A program made the position numbers and the translations under genes. The notes beneath the pieces were generated by a model. That model saw nothing but the letters and a program-made list of their open reading frames with translations. It ran no database searches and was not told the DNA's origin. Shown in pieces: positions 39,682 through 54,000 of a stretch of DNA of 64,000 nt. The DNA is from Neelides folsomi (taxonomy: Eukaryota > Arthropoda > Collembola > Neelipleona > Neelidae). The first letter of the stretch is position 1. The number at the start of each line of letters is the position of its first letter. Location of the stretch: the NCBI GenBank assembly GCA_034687125.1, contig JAQGBZ010000107.1, positions 62,001 to 126,000 on the forward strand, written 5' to 3'.

Positions 39682-42641
39682 TCATTTCTCTTTTGTGCAA
39701 TCAAACGAAGCCCACATTGTTAAAAACTTCATCAACTTTTCTCTTTGAACTTTGAAATTATCTTGCTTTTGTTTCCTCCACGTCAAATGGTCAAGCTCCA
39801 TCATTCCTCCTATTATTTCTTGGGCAAAGCTCTTGGGAAAATATCTTTCTTCTTCGATAACGTGGGCAAAACCAGAATCGTTCCCGAAATCAATGGAGAA
39901 ATAAGGGAGTTCCTTGGGAATTGCTTTTCTTACATCTCTCCCACGAAGATCGACGAGCTTTTTGTTTGAAGACCATTCTGTTTCACATTCTTGAATTGCT
40001 TTCTAAGTTGACAAAAGTTATATTAATTAATTGATAAGGATTGATGAAATTAATTATTATGCCATACATTATTGTATTTGTAGTTGAATCAGTATTAAAA
40101 ATTGATATTTAAAATTAACCTTGAAATATATTGGAGCAAGATCTCCAGTTTCTCTAGGCATTGGGACGCATTCTATGTACATGTGTGGAAGTTTCTTGAG
40201 AAATACTGCAGTTTCATAAAATACAACATCTTGATCCAAAGTTAAAAACATCTTCACAATTGCTCGGCGGAATTTCTAATTATAAAAATAAATAAATAAA
40301 ATTAATATATCAATATTTTCATTTGTGCATTAAAAATTGTATAATATTGTAATTTACAATTAGCAAAGTCTATAATAATTGTAAGTATTTAAATTGCCAA
40401 TAAGAATTGTCTTGATTTTACTAACCTGAACTTCGTTCCAAACATCTTCGTCGAGTTGTGTGGATGCCGAAGCATGTGATATAGGAATAATGAGACAATG
40501 CCCCTCAGCCAAAGATTGAAAAGGAGGAACAGAAAGGAAGACTTTTTCTCCCATTGAAATAACAAGATTCTTTTGCATTTGCTTCCCTTCCATGCACCAT
40601 GGACAATCGTCAAGGACCCGTTTGTACTCTTTCTCTTCTTTCAAGATATTTTGCACTTCTCTCTCACTTTCTTTCGCAACTCTCTTTGAACTACTCGCTT
40701 TGTCGGTGAAAATATCATCAACGTCATATTCGTCAGTTCCTTTAGATCGCTATAGATTACAAAAAATAAATATTTTTGCTATTAGCCTTGATCGATAAAA
40801 GAAAAATAATGTTTACCTTTCCGACAAGTCTTGAAAATAAGGCATTTTCATCTTCAGCTGTGCTAAGCTTCTCTTTTTCAAACTGAAAAAAATACAATTA
40901 AAATGGAACTATGATTTATTACAACAAGGTTTAAAAACGCAACTTGAAATTATTTACCATGTTTTTAAGCGTATGTTTATCATCATCTGGAAAGTATCTG
41001 ACTCGCTCTCCATCTTTATGAGTTTCAGTTATTTTATCTCTTATTTTTTTCCCTGGTCGTTCTTGTGTGTTCATTATCACTCTCGTGATTACTTTGACGT
41101 CAGGAATCGATCCTCCACCTTCCTTTATCCATTGTTCTCTTGCTTTCTCCGCTTGACATTTCTTCTCTTTCAATTTTTCAGCAAGATCCTATTTTTTAAA
41201 TAAGAAAAGGGAATAAAAACAAAAGCACAAAGCATGTAAAAAATATAAAAACTTACAGAATTTCCAAGAAGTTCTGCTTTAATAATTTTAGCCCCCAATT
41301 CGTTCATCTCCTTATCTGTCAAAATTGTTGGTTGGGGTTTAGTTTCTTCTGGTCCTGGTTCACTTTTCTCTTCAACTTCTCGAGTTTCTTTACGATTTAA
41401 AAATCTCTTTTTATCCTCGTTAAATTCAGTTTCGGAAATGGGTTCTCTTTTGGATAAAACCTTAAAATCGCCAGAAAAAGGAGATTCTAAATGTCTACTC
41501 GAATATGTTTCTCTTGATGGAGCATCTGATTTTAACCACGATTTTCGATTGCTTGAACTTTCGCGATGAGGTGATGAATGTCTTCGCCTATCTCTACCAT
41601 GATCTCTGTCTCGATTATATCTTCGTTCGGAATCATCATCGGGTCTTCTAAATGATTTTCGGTCATTTCGATCTCGATCTCTATCACGATCATTTTGCTT
41701 GGATTTAATTTCGGCTTCTTCCAACATTTTGTAAAAGTTTTCTAATGTCTGCAAATGATTAAAGTACTCCAATTAATACACAAAATAATTTTAATGTGAT
41801 AAGTATTAATCGATAAAAGTTACTAATTTGTTAAAGTAAAATATTAAAGTAAAAGCACTAACCCCCCATCGTGCTGCAGCAACTTCATCCATACTTTTTC
41901 CAGAATCCTGAGCTTCTTCTTTTGCTCTTTGGTAAGATCTCTTGAGCCATGCTAATCCACCGTCTCCGAAAACTTCTTGTGGTTTCGATAAAGCAATCTC
42001 TTCAGGAGGAAGACCTGTTCCGTTGTCTTTCCAATATGGATTTAATTCTTTTGAGCTCTGACCTGGCTTTTGTAAAAGGCAAAAGTTTAGTTTAGTTAGT
42101 TTTTCAATCAAATTATAGAACATATAATCGTGAAGTACATCATATTTACAAAGTAGCCATTATGACCAAAAAGTATTATTTTAATTACTTGATCTAAATT
42201 TGCTTGCTTCTTTTTTTCAATTGTTTTCTTTGACTCTGTTTCTTTTTTTCGCTGGTATGTTGGGATTAGCTTATCAATATCGTCCCATTCGCAATTTGCT
42301 TCGTCCTTAAATTGAATTGGGAGTTTGGATTTTCCGTCGTCTATATCCTTTTCAACCCACTCTTGTTCTGAGCCACTCTAAAAGTAAAATTATTAAATTG
42401 GGTATGTGATTCGCAAATAAAAAAAAATACACCGGCTTTGTTCGATAGACTATTTTGTTATAAATTATAAATAAGATAATGATTAATTATAAACCTCAGA
42501 AGATTCTGAAGAGAGTTTCCTTCTTTTTTCTTTTTTGTGTTTCTTTTCTTTTTTATGTTTGTGACCTTTTTTGGATTTCTTACTTTTGTGCTTTTTAACC
42601 TTGCTGTCTTCATCAGAAGAAGAATATTTAATTTTTAACAT
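39682..42641 (-). CDS. CWF19L2: CWF19L2, spliceosome-associated CwfJ-family protein
   Basis: Nuclear spliceosome-associated protein, orthologue of yeast Cwf19/Drn1-type lariat-debranching cofactors. Nine exons on the minus strand: 42641-42495, 42377-42189, 42066-41863, 41748-41257, 41188-40958, 40882-40817, 40749-40426, 40275-40120, 40002-39682; 709 residues, shorter than the vertebrate protein. The N-terminus is a Lys-rich nuclear signal (KKSKKGHKHKKEKKHKKEK). A middle region has KELNPYWKDNGTGLPPEE, GDGGLAWLKRSYQRAKE and an RD/RS-like tract (about 41560-41690). The C-terminal HIT-like CwfJ domain has CPWCMEGK (about 492-499), SLAEGHCLIIPISHASAS with the HIT-type histidines, and MYIECVPMPRETGDLAPIYF. 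The CwfJ_C_2 domain has KEFPYFSIDFGNDSGFAHVI and FAQEIIGGMM. Intact. Confidence 0.94.
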
Positions 42642-45025
42642 CCTTAATGATTTAATAATATAGTTTTATCCTCAAAATGCTTGACAAATTAGCTGTGGAA
42701 TGAGAATGATGAGTGATGACCTATGAACGGGAAACTGAATCGAAATCGAGATCGTGGTAAAAACGTCCAAATGTCGAAATCCAAAATAGTAAAGATCAGT
42801 ACAATGATTCAAACCTGAAAGATATATCCCTGTATATAGCGCTTTATTAAAAAGATTTTCTCATAATAGACCATATTGCAACAAAGAAGACAGAGCGTCC
42901 TAAAGCACTAATATCAATGTCCCCAAAATGTTTTAGATAAATGGTAAAAATCGACATATTTTGATATTAATCATTAAGCTTTTATAGATTTAATGATTTA
43001 AAGTTTAAACTAATTGTTAACATATTATAACATGAATCAATTAGTTAATATGAAAATAAGTATGGTATGACATAATGTATTTATTATTTTTGATATTTGA
43101 AGTGATTTTTGTTTATTTAAATATATTTAAATAAGTTCTAACAATAAGTATGTAAATAAAAGTTTTATTGATAAGTCACACAGGAAGTTTTCAAAATATC
43201 TGACTCAAGAAAAAATAATTTTAAGCACATTCAATGTAGTTTTATTCCTACCTCAGTATATACGAGAATTAAAGTTTTAAAGAGTCTTCTCTATCCATCA
43301 CGTTATTTAATGATTATTTTTCTTAAGTTCAGAATTCCGAGACCGATACTGTATGGAGCACGTTTAGCATAAAAATATGATTATTCTAATTAATTAATAC
43401 AAATTCTTTCATGTATATTACAAATTACAATTATATAGTTCACAATGCATTGGTCCCAAGTAATTAATATTATTCTGCGTAAAGGCCTTATTAATTTTAC
43501 ATCTCCACAAAGTTCCATCTTGTTAAGCAAGCAGGAGAGTTGTGAATAGGTAAAATTAAATATTATAAAGCATTGCTCATCTGTAGTACATTTTGCTACA
43601 CAATTACAAGTTATTGTCTTATATGTGTACTTTAAGGTATATGGTGTATCAAAACATAAAATATTTACCTTAAATCTTACCAATATTTAATTAAAAAGTT
43701 TATTTTACAAATAATGTATATAATATAATTTGTATATTAGCTAACTTAACGATTTAACTTTCGTTTTTAATTTATTATACGATAACGTGATACAAATGTG
43801 TACTTTCAATTTTTTCATAATGGTCGATGAACATGTGAGAAAACGTGCTGACTCTAAAATGTTTCGGAATTTGTCAAGTTATTTTTTAAAGTAAATATTC
43901 AGAATTTGACAAATTAACAATGTGGAAGGGAATGTGGAAGAGATTTTTGAGGACCAGGGGCATAATTTGTATTATGTATGCGTGTAGGTATGTGTATTAT
44001 TAATGTAATGCGACAAATGACTTGTCCCATTACCACTCCAACTTGACTCGAGCTATTAATCTCATAAGGGATAGTTGAATTAAAACCATAATCCGTGAAC
44101 AATTGATAAAACACGTATTTAAACATTTCCATTTGATTAATATTACCGCATGTTTCATATCCTATGTAATATTCATTAAATGGTTACAGAACAGAGCAGG
44201 TCAAGAAGCTTTGAAAGATAGCATACAAATAAACTCGTTTTATATATCTACCATATTAATACACAAATATTATCTGGTGATAATAAATGATTTTCGTAAA
44301 ATCTTAATTAAAATGAAAATGTGGTCTTCAACTTAAAACAAGAGAAACAATTAGGCTGAGGGGAATATAACAGTTGTGCAAATATTCCAATTATTAGTTA
44401 ATTAGTTAATGTAGTAATTAATTTAAAATATCTTGAACCTTGAGGCACATAATGAATTTAAAACCACAACTGATGTTATTTCAACTGAAACAATGATATG
44501 TTAATGACATGTAATGACACTCATCTTGAATGTAAATGGTTGAGAAATTACATCCGTTTATCCAAGATGAGGTTGAAGTTGACAAAGAGGAAATAATAAT
44601 TTTTTATGAATTGTTTCAACTTGTACTTGCTTGGAATGCCAAAGCAGTCCTTTCTTATCTCTCTTCTTTGTGCAATGACAGGAGAATAAATTGTTTCGAA
44701 CATTGGTTTAATTCTAGTGTGCATATTGGATATTGAAATGTGTAGTTTGTATTCAATGAGTGTGAAGGATTTAAGTTCTGTAACGGAATTTAAAATCAGA
44801 TATATCGTTTACAAAATGGAAAAGTGAGAACACAATGAAATAAACAATTGCGCAGTCAATTTTGTTTATGTCAAATATGTATTAGTTTGGGTCTTAATAT
44901 TCTTATTTTTATACACAGATATTTCTACTATGTATCATAATACGTTAAAGGTATTTTTAATTATAATTAATTATTATTGATTGTATAGAATATTGGATTC
45001 GCTTGCGAGAGAAAGGTGAAAAAAA
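42642..45025. other. Intergenic, CWF19L2 to ITPK
   Basis: 2.4 kb of AT-rich sequence with no gene or recognisable element. The CWF19L2 promoter should adjoin 42642, and the ITPK 3' UTR lies just below 45026. Confidence 0.4.
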
Positions 45026-48000
45026 TTATATTAGTTCTGCTTGCAAATCTTGAAATATTTTGATGAGATTAGAAAGACCGATGAGGTATCCATCTTCATG
45101 ATTCCCTACTGTCCATGGATTTGAATGCGTTATATTACAATTTTCTGGCAAAGGACACGTTTTTGCAAAATCTATCATCCACAACGAAGCCTTTTGTGAG
45201 TCGTGGACAAAAAGAAGGGAACTTCCTATGACCTATAAGAAAACAAAAAACTTCCATTAAGCTTTTCACTCTCATTAATTTAATAGTTTATATCATTGGT
45301 GTTTAATAATGAACTTTGCCATTATGGATTACAAAATACAATCAGATGATTTACCTCATGAGTTGCAAAAAATTTAGACTTCTCGAGCTTTTCCCGAAGA
45401 TCTCGAAGTCTCTGCAAGTATTGTTCAATTTGTTGTGGAAAGGATTGGATAAAAGACTTGAACGCGTCTTTCACTTGGCTTTCCGTCCGTGTTGTCTTAA
45501 AGTCTCTGGAAGAAGTACCATCATTCTTTCGAATCCCCTCTATCCGAAAACCGAGGCTCGACGTTGTGGAAATCGTCTCTCTCCAAACCATATATCTGAC
45601 AAAGAAATTAAAATTATAGTTAAGTGCATATTTTTCAATTTGCATAAATAGCATCGATGATTGATTGATTGATTGATGATTAGATTTCATTGCATCAATT
45701 GATTGATTACACAGTTGGTTTATTGTTAATACCGTGGCTTAGTGACTCCTCTCAACTGATGTTCTTCGGACGTAGGAGCTGTATTGTCAATCTGACACAT
45801 TTTTTCATACATGTCTTTCCTCAGTTTCGGCTTCTCTCTCGCCTTCATCAGCTCTTCCTCGAGGTAAGTCCTGACGCCTATTTTGCAATCCATGACGCAG
45901 GGCTTGTGGAAGTCTCCTAATAAATCTTGTAGCTGGACATACTCTGCTACACAATAATGACATGAACCATATGAGCATCATTTCTCAACATGTGATTATA
46001 TAATATAAACTACTGTACATATAAGGCTGTATCAAATGGGAGCAAATTGGGTATAATTGTGCTAAATAAAACTTTTATGGACGTATAAAAATGAATGTGG
46101 CCGTTTGAATTTCAACATTGATAAATTGACAAGTTTGATAAGAGGGTGTCATTTAAAAAGGATGAAGAGTATTAAGTAAATCTTTGGATTAATGGAATTA
46201 TCAGTGGTTGTACTTTATGACGTTGGAATTCATTTTTACCAGTTTTATCGTCGTTGGAAATGATTCCGTAGTAGGTTGGCACGAAGGGTTTGAGTGAATC
46301 ACTCATGAGAATTTCGAAAGCCTCCTTCTCTCGCTGACAAAATTTCTTGAGGATCGTCCCATGCTGCTCTCCAGGTTTGAAGTTCCCCTGATGTCCAGCT
46401 AGTTGAACCCAGGGATAGCTGTGCTTTTTGTACGTCTGGATAAATGGGGTCAGCTGGTGGACGATCGTCCGAACTCTTTTCCATCCAGAGGGACTCTGAA
46501 ATGAAAGAAAAACATTATTAGAAAAAACATCCACGAAGTTGTTTTTACATCATTAACTAATCAACTGGTTTGTCGATAATTTAGAAAAAAGCTGAATTCA
46601 TTAACTATGTTTTCAATTTCTAGATTAATCCATATATGTTACAATTCTCCACTCGGCGTTGTACATAATATAAATACATGGATAAATAGTTTCATTTCAT
46701 TTAAGGCTATACCTAAGTAATTCATATTTTATATCACATAAATCGCATTAAAGGAAAATGTCTTTTATTAAGAGTACTAATACGATAGCAGAATGCAAGA
46801 TTCTAACAAGTAAAATGATATTGTGTAAATAATAAATTTACCAAATAGTAACGTCTACATGTTTCTTAATATACAGAAATGTATTTTATTTATTTGGAAG
46901 TTTTTAGTCTTCAATTAAACCATTGTTAATTCAATTCAAATGCGCAGTGTCGGAGTTCTCGCATAGATAAAGGGTTAAAACAATGTCTGTTTTATCAATT
47001 AACGACCTGGGTATAAAAAGTAGCTGGCGGATGCTTCAAAATGTTGCTTAATCAAAGAATGAAATAAGTACAAAAAAAGAGTTCGCACATCCTCACGCCA
47101 CTCAAACTTCCAAATCTCTCAAAAAGTTGTACCAGAACAAAAGAAAAACAGAGAAATTTCGGTCTCGAACAATCATAACTGATGGAAAAGAGGGCTAATC
47201 CAAAAATAATATGAAAAGAGGAAATGAGAATTGCCTTGGCAGGTGTGGGTTCGGAGTCAGTGTCCCACTCCGAGCTGAGGTCGTCACTCGAAGGTTCCCC
47301 ATATTCTGTCGCCATGCTCGGGGGAGACATTCCCACAATATAAACGTCATATCCTAAGCTCATTTTGAAGCGTCTTCCAAAGGAGTAACGAAAAGTACTT
47401 GGATCTTTATGTTTCACTCTATCCCTGAACCATGAGATTTGAGTTAAGAGTTTATTTAAGAACTATGCAGGTCGACATGATGAATGAGCGAGAGGAAGGC
47501 AAGGAATGATCTCCGGATCATTAATTAGTCTCGAGTTTATGATGCAGGAGCAATAAAGTCTCTTAATGAGAATCGACATCCACCACCACAAAGTTCATTA
47601 TTTGAAGAGCACGTAAAGACAGAGAGCATCACTTGGGATATACACAACCACACTCACAGAGTTAAACACCATATATGTATAAATAATATATTTTATGCTT
47701 TTAGGCTGAGGTTGAATTGTGAATGAGGATAATTGTGCAAATATCGGGGAATCTCACACAGGTTGGATTGAGTTCGTTATTTTAGCTGTGGGGGGAGGGG
47801 ATGGAGGAAACCGCTGCACACTTGACACTTGTTGCAAATAACACACACATATGGGTTCCCTAACTTGTGTTTTTGAAGGTCTCTTGGGTTGGGTATTGAA
47901 GAGCTCACCGATTCCCTCCTTCACGACGGCGGCCACTCACAACCTCACAATTGACGTCAATGGGAAGACAAACAGGCATCCGGTCAGAGTCGAAACTTAC

Positions 48001-51000
48001 TTACAACTAAGTTAAAGTCGGGAGAGTCTCTTGCACCAAGCTGAGTCCCTCGCCGGCAATCCCTCACTCACATTCCACCACCCCACTCGAAACTTTAACA
48101 CGACGGCAGTTAATTCCACCTAATAACTATAAAACTCCATCCAAGCCTCTGTTCCTGCTATTCAACTCACCCACATTTTCTAACTAATATTTCACACAAA
48201 TGTAAATGGCTGACACAGTTTTTCTCATCCACACACTCAACTTCCCTTTTTCGTCCCTTTTCTGTTCCTAATTGCACGACACTGCGAGAAAAGTTTCAGT
48301 AGAATCCTGTTAATCGCAACATCTGACCATTTCTTGTGTATTCTCTTTTACACTTGATGATACAGTCATTGTACACCGTCATCACAATACTCGGGAGGAT
48401 ATATATCGGTTCATCGGTACAGTCATCCTAACTACGATATCACTCTTAAATACACAATCTTTCCCAATCCCTCTTTAACCACTGTGGAGTATTTGTGAAC
48501 TTATGAACTCATGAAAATAAATACATTCGACTCACAGTTGAGAGTTAATACACCTCTGTAGGAAATGAGAGAAAGAGAGAGAGAGTTGGGTTGGAGGCGT
48601 GCTCAGAAAAATGTACACACGGAAATTCATATTTCATATCGGTCATGCACATGGCTGTACATCCATTCTCAATTCCTGACTGACTGTTAAGAGTGGATGA
48701 ATTTCATTGATCAAAATTTGATACATTTGATTCAGCTCATCTTCCTGAACTGATCCTCTATTTAATTCTCATTCACAAGTCACGCAAATCGAATCAAGAT
48801 AAAATTTGGTCTCATTTCCTTATACGCATCTGAATCAATGTCAAATGTCAATTCGTCTACTTTAATATTTCGGCTTGAACTTACACTTACCTAACATTAA
48901 CGTCATTATTAGAAGTTTATATTGCCAGATACAAAGTTACATAAATACATTATTAAATATTATTAACTTTGTTTATTCAATCAAAAAATTATAATAATTG
49001 ATGTTATACAAGTAAACAGAGATTTATTTGGAGCAAACAGTTGTTCGAAAGTTAAAAAAGAGATTTGTTTATCAATGTTATGTTAAATGTGCAGTTATAA
49101 GCACAATAATTCATTGCATTAAATAATTTCGATATTGAGAATATCTACTTATTTTTTATAACCATAAAAGTAAAATCTTTAACTTTTATCTTTGCTTATA
49201 CCTTTGTTTATTAATTATTTAAAAGAAGGAGTTCGAAACATGAAAGACATTACATCTACGACGAAATTACTAAAATACGAACTTTCCACAATTCCACATA
49301 ACTTATCTTATCAGAGTTTTATTATGAATGTACAAATACATAAAAACAGATCCAACCTTTATAGCTTGAACAGTTTTATTTCCTTCGTCGCTTATAATAT
49401 TAGAATTTCGAGTCTGGAGATACAATAGGACAATTCAAACATTTATCCCCAGAATTTAATGTCTGAGCTTAATTTTGAACAATGAATTTCTAAACGCCCT
49501 CGTACTCAAAAGAATAAAATTAAATGTGAATTCATTATACGCCTTCCAATTACATAATATTCTAAATGTTTGATCTATGCAAAATACTCACTCTGCATGT
49601 CTTATTATATACTCTTATGATCACGACCGTGAGTCACGATAAGAATTCAATACAAATTAATACATTGTTCATCCTTAATTTTAAGATTTCATTTAAAGTA
49701 AATGTGTATATATTACATTAATATAAGAAGGCTATTTTACTAGCTCGCGTCAGTCAGCATAGATTTGTCTTAACTTTAAAATTAACGAGAATGTATAATT
49801 ATAATATAAATTAGCGCCATTTAAATTAACGAAAATGCATTATGCATATTAATGAGAAATAGCAAATTATTTATAATCTCCAGGTCCAGGTAGCTTTCTT
49901 ATTAAGATTGCTATTCTTAATTCCAATTTTAATAAATTGTTCTAAAAAAAGTCTCGTATAATTTAAATTGAAATCAATTAAATTGTGATCAAGTGTAATG
50001 TTCTTGCAATATTACTCACTCAATATCAGTATAATATTACATAAGGTAATACTATTCATCATAGTCTAAAAATTTAGTCTACTTATAGGGGTATGCGTAA
50101 CATACATATGATAGTGTTAATGCTGATAAGTGTGTTACGTTTGGTTATTACTACGAACTTTTGGTATAACCACTTTCCCTGTTTTGATATAAAAAATAAA
50201 TACAAATACGTAATATTTGTAAATAGCCATAAATGCTTTTAATGCATTTAAAGGTTAAATATAGTAAATTATTAGTCACCACAATTTTTATTATTCATAT
50301 TTTACGTCTTTCCGATTATCATTCGTTTAAAATTATCAGTCAGTTTTGCCGAATTTGGTTAAAAAATAAGTTTCGAAACAAAACTATGGTCAAAAAATCC
50401 ATGAGGTTTGCGTTGTAATTTGTAATGTAAATCTTAATACAAGGAAAATGTTCATCTCAAACGAGACTTGTTTTTCTATTGGAGAGAAAAACGGGAGTCA
50501 TTAGCATTCGGAATTAAGCTCTTCTAACTCTGCAGCTTTCAAATAATCTATTCCAGAAGCTCCAGCAGAACTTGTAAACTTGAGCAGTAGTCGGAGCGAT
50601 GATGAGCTTCTTGTATATTCAATCTACACCAACAATGATGTTCAATTCTGCTGGTGGGGTAATTAATATGGAAGAGAAGTACACCTTGGGAGTTTTGGAA
50701 TCTTATACTCTAGTATATCTTATAATATGTACCTTTTAATGTAGGATACGTAATATCTAACATTAAAACAATGTGTTTGGATGCTGAAAGGTCGAGGGGT
50801 GCAAAATTCATCTTTTTTAATATTTGCATTCGGCACTCACTCCGTTCCATGTGGTTTTCATAAAACTCCTCCTCTCCGGTGAGAGAGAATCTCACATATA
50901 AAATATTATATTTTAATAGTACAACTTACAAATGAGAGAATGTATGAAGAGATATACTTTATGCTAAACTATACATTTTATAAAAGAGATCTCCTTTTGT

Positions 51001-54000
51001 TCTTATTTGATTCAATATTACATATGGATATTAAGCCATAACGTAATAGCGTAGCTATAATATATAAGTAGATGCTTTTTTTCTCATTGGTTCTTATAAG
51101 TTGTGAATGGCATAAATGAGGCAGAGGCTTTATTGCTTCATCATATCTCTCTAGAACATTATAAGATTCTGGCTGGAGAAGGTCACGGAATTCATCCTTC
51201 GTTTCATGGGTCAGGAAATCCTCTACATTGCAGGCTTATTAATTTATTTGTACATTACTTTCATGCAGGAGGAGAAGCTGCTTCCTCTTCTACAGTTGTT
51301 CTTTATAAATGAACTCAAGTTCCTTCCTTATCTCCTTCCTCTCTCGACTAATCAATAAATAAGAGCTTCTTATCAACGCTATTTCTTCTATGTTATTTAT
51401 TATTCATTATCTCCCCTTCACCTCTCGACTCCTTTAATTGACGGATCTGCAGGGGTAATGGAAGGAATGATGTTGGAGCATAATTAAGTTAGAAAAATCA
51501 TTGTACTCGATAAACAACATGCTGGGAGCATTGAGTGATGAGAGTTTTGTACGGCGTATCTCAATAACCACCATTACAAGATAAAGGTGTTTCAATTAAG
51601 CAAATGCATGGAATTGAAGGGGGAAATGTTTCTCAATGAGTTGAGAGATTTGTATGATTTAAAACTTCAGCGATTCATCTGAGGGTCAAATGTCGTTTGA
51701 AGGAATAGGAAGGGTCTTCGGCCTTTTTATTCACATCTCTTTATTTACATCTCAAAAAACTGATTTGACTTTTAAAGCAAGAAAAAATGAATTGTGAAAA
51801 GAGAAAGTTGAAGAGACCACAAAGGAATGACACGAGAAATATTTATTTTCAGGTTATAAAATCTCCATTCCACATTATACTTTTTTATTTACGTCGACTA
51901 ACTCTGTATACTTCTCTTGTCGTCGAACTCTTGGGACTCTGAAATCATAAGATCGGAAGAGATAAACTGTTTCACTTAAAACCTATTTTAAAAATCAAAT
52001 TCCTCTCACGGTGGTTGACACCATCAGAATTCAAATATCTTCAAAAGAGATCAAGAAAAGCGGACCTTCAACTTTACGACAATCCAAATCCAAACACAAT
52101 AAATAAAAAAACTTTACACTAAAGTACAAGTTTTCATTTCATTTGAATAATTTGAATTTAACAATTTTAACATATCATGATTTCGTTTTAACAGCCTTCA
52201 CAAATATTATGAAGATGGATTCTAATATGATGAAAATTTTTAAATTAAATTAGTGAGATCGAATGATCAATAGAAATCAATTATTGATGAGCTTTTATTG
52301 CATTTAAAGCATTTATCAGGAATGACATTGATGGGATGTAGGCGACTGGTTTTAAAAAAAAGTTATAGATCTGAATAATAGGAAGTGTCAAAGAATGAAG
52401 TAACCACGATAAGGGCTTTGAAAAAAATTGAGGAAACAAGATGTTTTTATTATCGTTGGAGTTTATAGCTTTTACTTAAAGCTCTATAATTTTATATTGA
52501 CCTGAGTTGAATTTAACAAAAAGGGAGATAAAACGAAGAAGGAACCTTGACCGCACTTCAAACTCATCGTTTGCTTAAAGATATCTCTTGAGATTAAATC
52601 ATAAAATTCATTTAATGACAAAGCCAATTAGATCAGAATTAGAGGACCAAATGGGAGACAAGAACGAAAAGGAAATAGAAATTGAAGGAAATAACCTCGG
52701 AGCGGAGATGGGAATTCTAATTACTTTAATCAAGGCATCTCACTCGGAGTCATGTACAGGATTCATGGCAAAAACACTTCCCTTGTACATTCCATTCGGT
52801 CACGGGTAATATAAAAACGACTCGCATGTTACACTTATCTTTGTCCGATCAACAATCTTTATTAAGGAAGATTTTAAATCGCCAATCTTTAAGAAATCCT
52901 TAGAGTTGAAAAATAATATGAACAGATTTTTTGCCCAAGTCTTGTTTAGAGATACATATATACCGAATAAAGGAAATTTCTTATATAAAATTACAGTATA
53001 ATTCTTATAAATCATTTAACTTGACTAATTTGAAGAGTTGAAATGAAGAGCAATATTTAATTCAGATATTGTTAACCTGTCTGCAAATTGGCGAATAAAC
53101 AAAAGTTCCCCCTTTGCTAGACTTTCTAACGATAATTTCATTAACAATTCATTACGTGGATTAACATTCCCTAAGGAAAGCCCAAGAAAGATGGATTATA
53201 AAGCAAATTCTCTGGAATTTTGCATGCAATTTAATGCACAAAGTATCCGCTAACGTTATTAGATTTGAATTTACATTTCATGTCATGAATCTCAAGAGGA
53301 TTTACAAGTTCGCAAGAATCTTGATAAACCAAGAGCAAGTGAACCTTTCCTCATACTCTTCTCTTTACCTAATGAAATGTCAGGGTAAATGCTCAGTTAA
53401 TTCTTTGGCTTTTGGAAAAACACTTACAATTTAATTGGAAATATTCAAATCAATTCAAACAACAAAATCATTAAAATGTAAAATACCATTTAGGCAGTTA
53501 TTATATAGAGTAACTGCCTAACATTAAGTATAAAAGTAAATAATGAAGAAGATTAAATGATTTTATAACGTTATGGATTATACCATATATATTATTTATG
53601 TATATATGGTGTTTTTCTTCGCTTTCATTTCACATTATTCATTATCAGATAGACGTATACGTAGAATACATTACACTTTCATTGTATCATAATATCTTGT
53701 TTAATTGAGATTGGAGGATTTAGCGATTACGTATTGAATTTATCTCTTCTTTTATTGGGATTAACAATTATACCATTTAAACATTGTTCAATTTAAGGTG
53801 TAATCAATTTATGACACGACATAGTTCTGTAATAATCACCTTCATAAACTTTCAGATAATTAAAAAATTTCAACTCTCCATTTATACATACCTAGATGTT
53901 TTATAAAAATTACACCTATTTTAGGTATGTCTCCTTCATAGTAAAAATGGAATACCTACTCGTATTTTATCAAAATATTAGAAGATTGTCAGTATAAAGT

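Noticed and set aside
47754..47936. Minus-strand ORF beginning [17 protein letters not shown] as a third ITPK first exon
   Set aside because: It opens with GTG, not ATG, although a donor (ACACAA|GTTAGG) would fit in phase 0.
50710..50895. Minus-strand ORF with [20 protein letters not shown]
   Set aside because: A donor-like end exists, but there is no family resemblance, no partner exon and only 61 codons.
51103..51312. Plus-strand [23 protein letters not shown]...
   Set aside because: Short, isolated in an intron, no homology recognised and no splice context.
52588..52809. Plus-strand ORF with [20 protein letters not shown]
   Set aside because: Antisense within the ITPK intron, no recognisable domain and no supporting signals.
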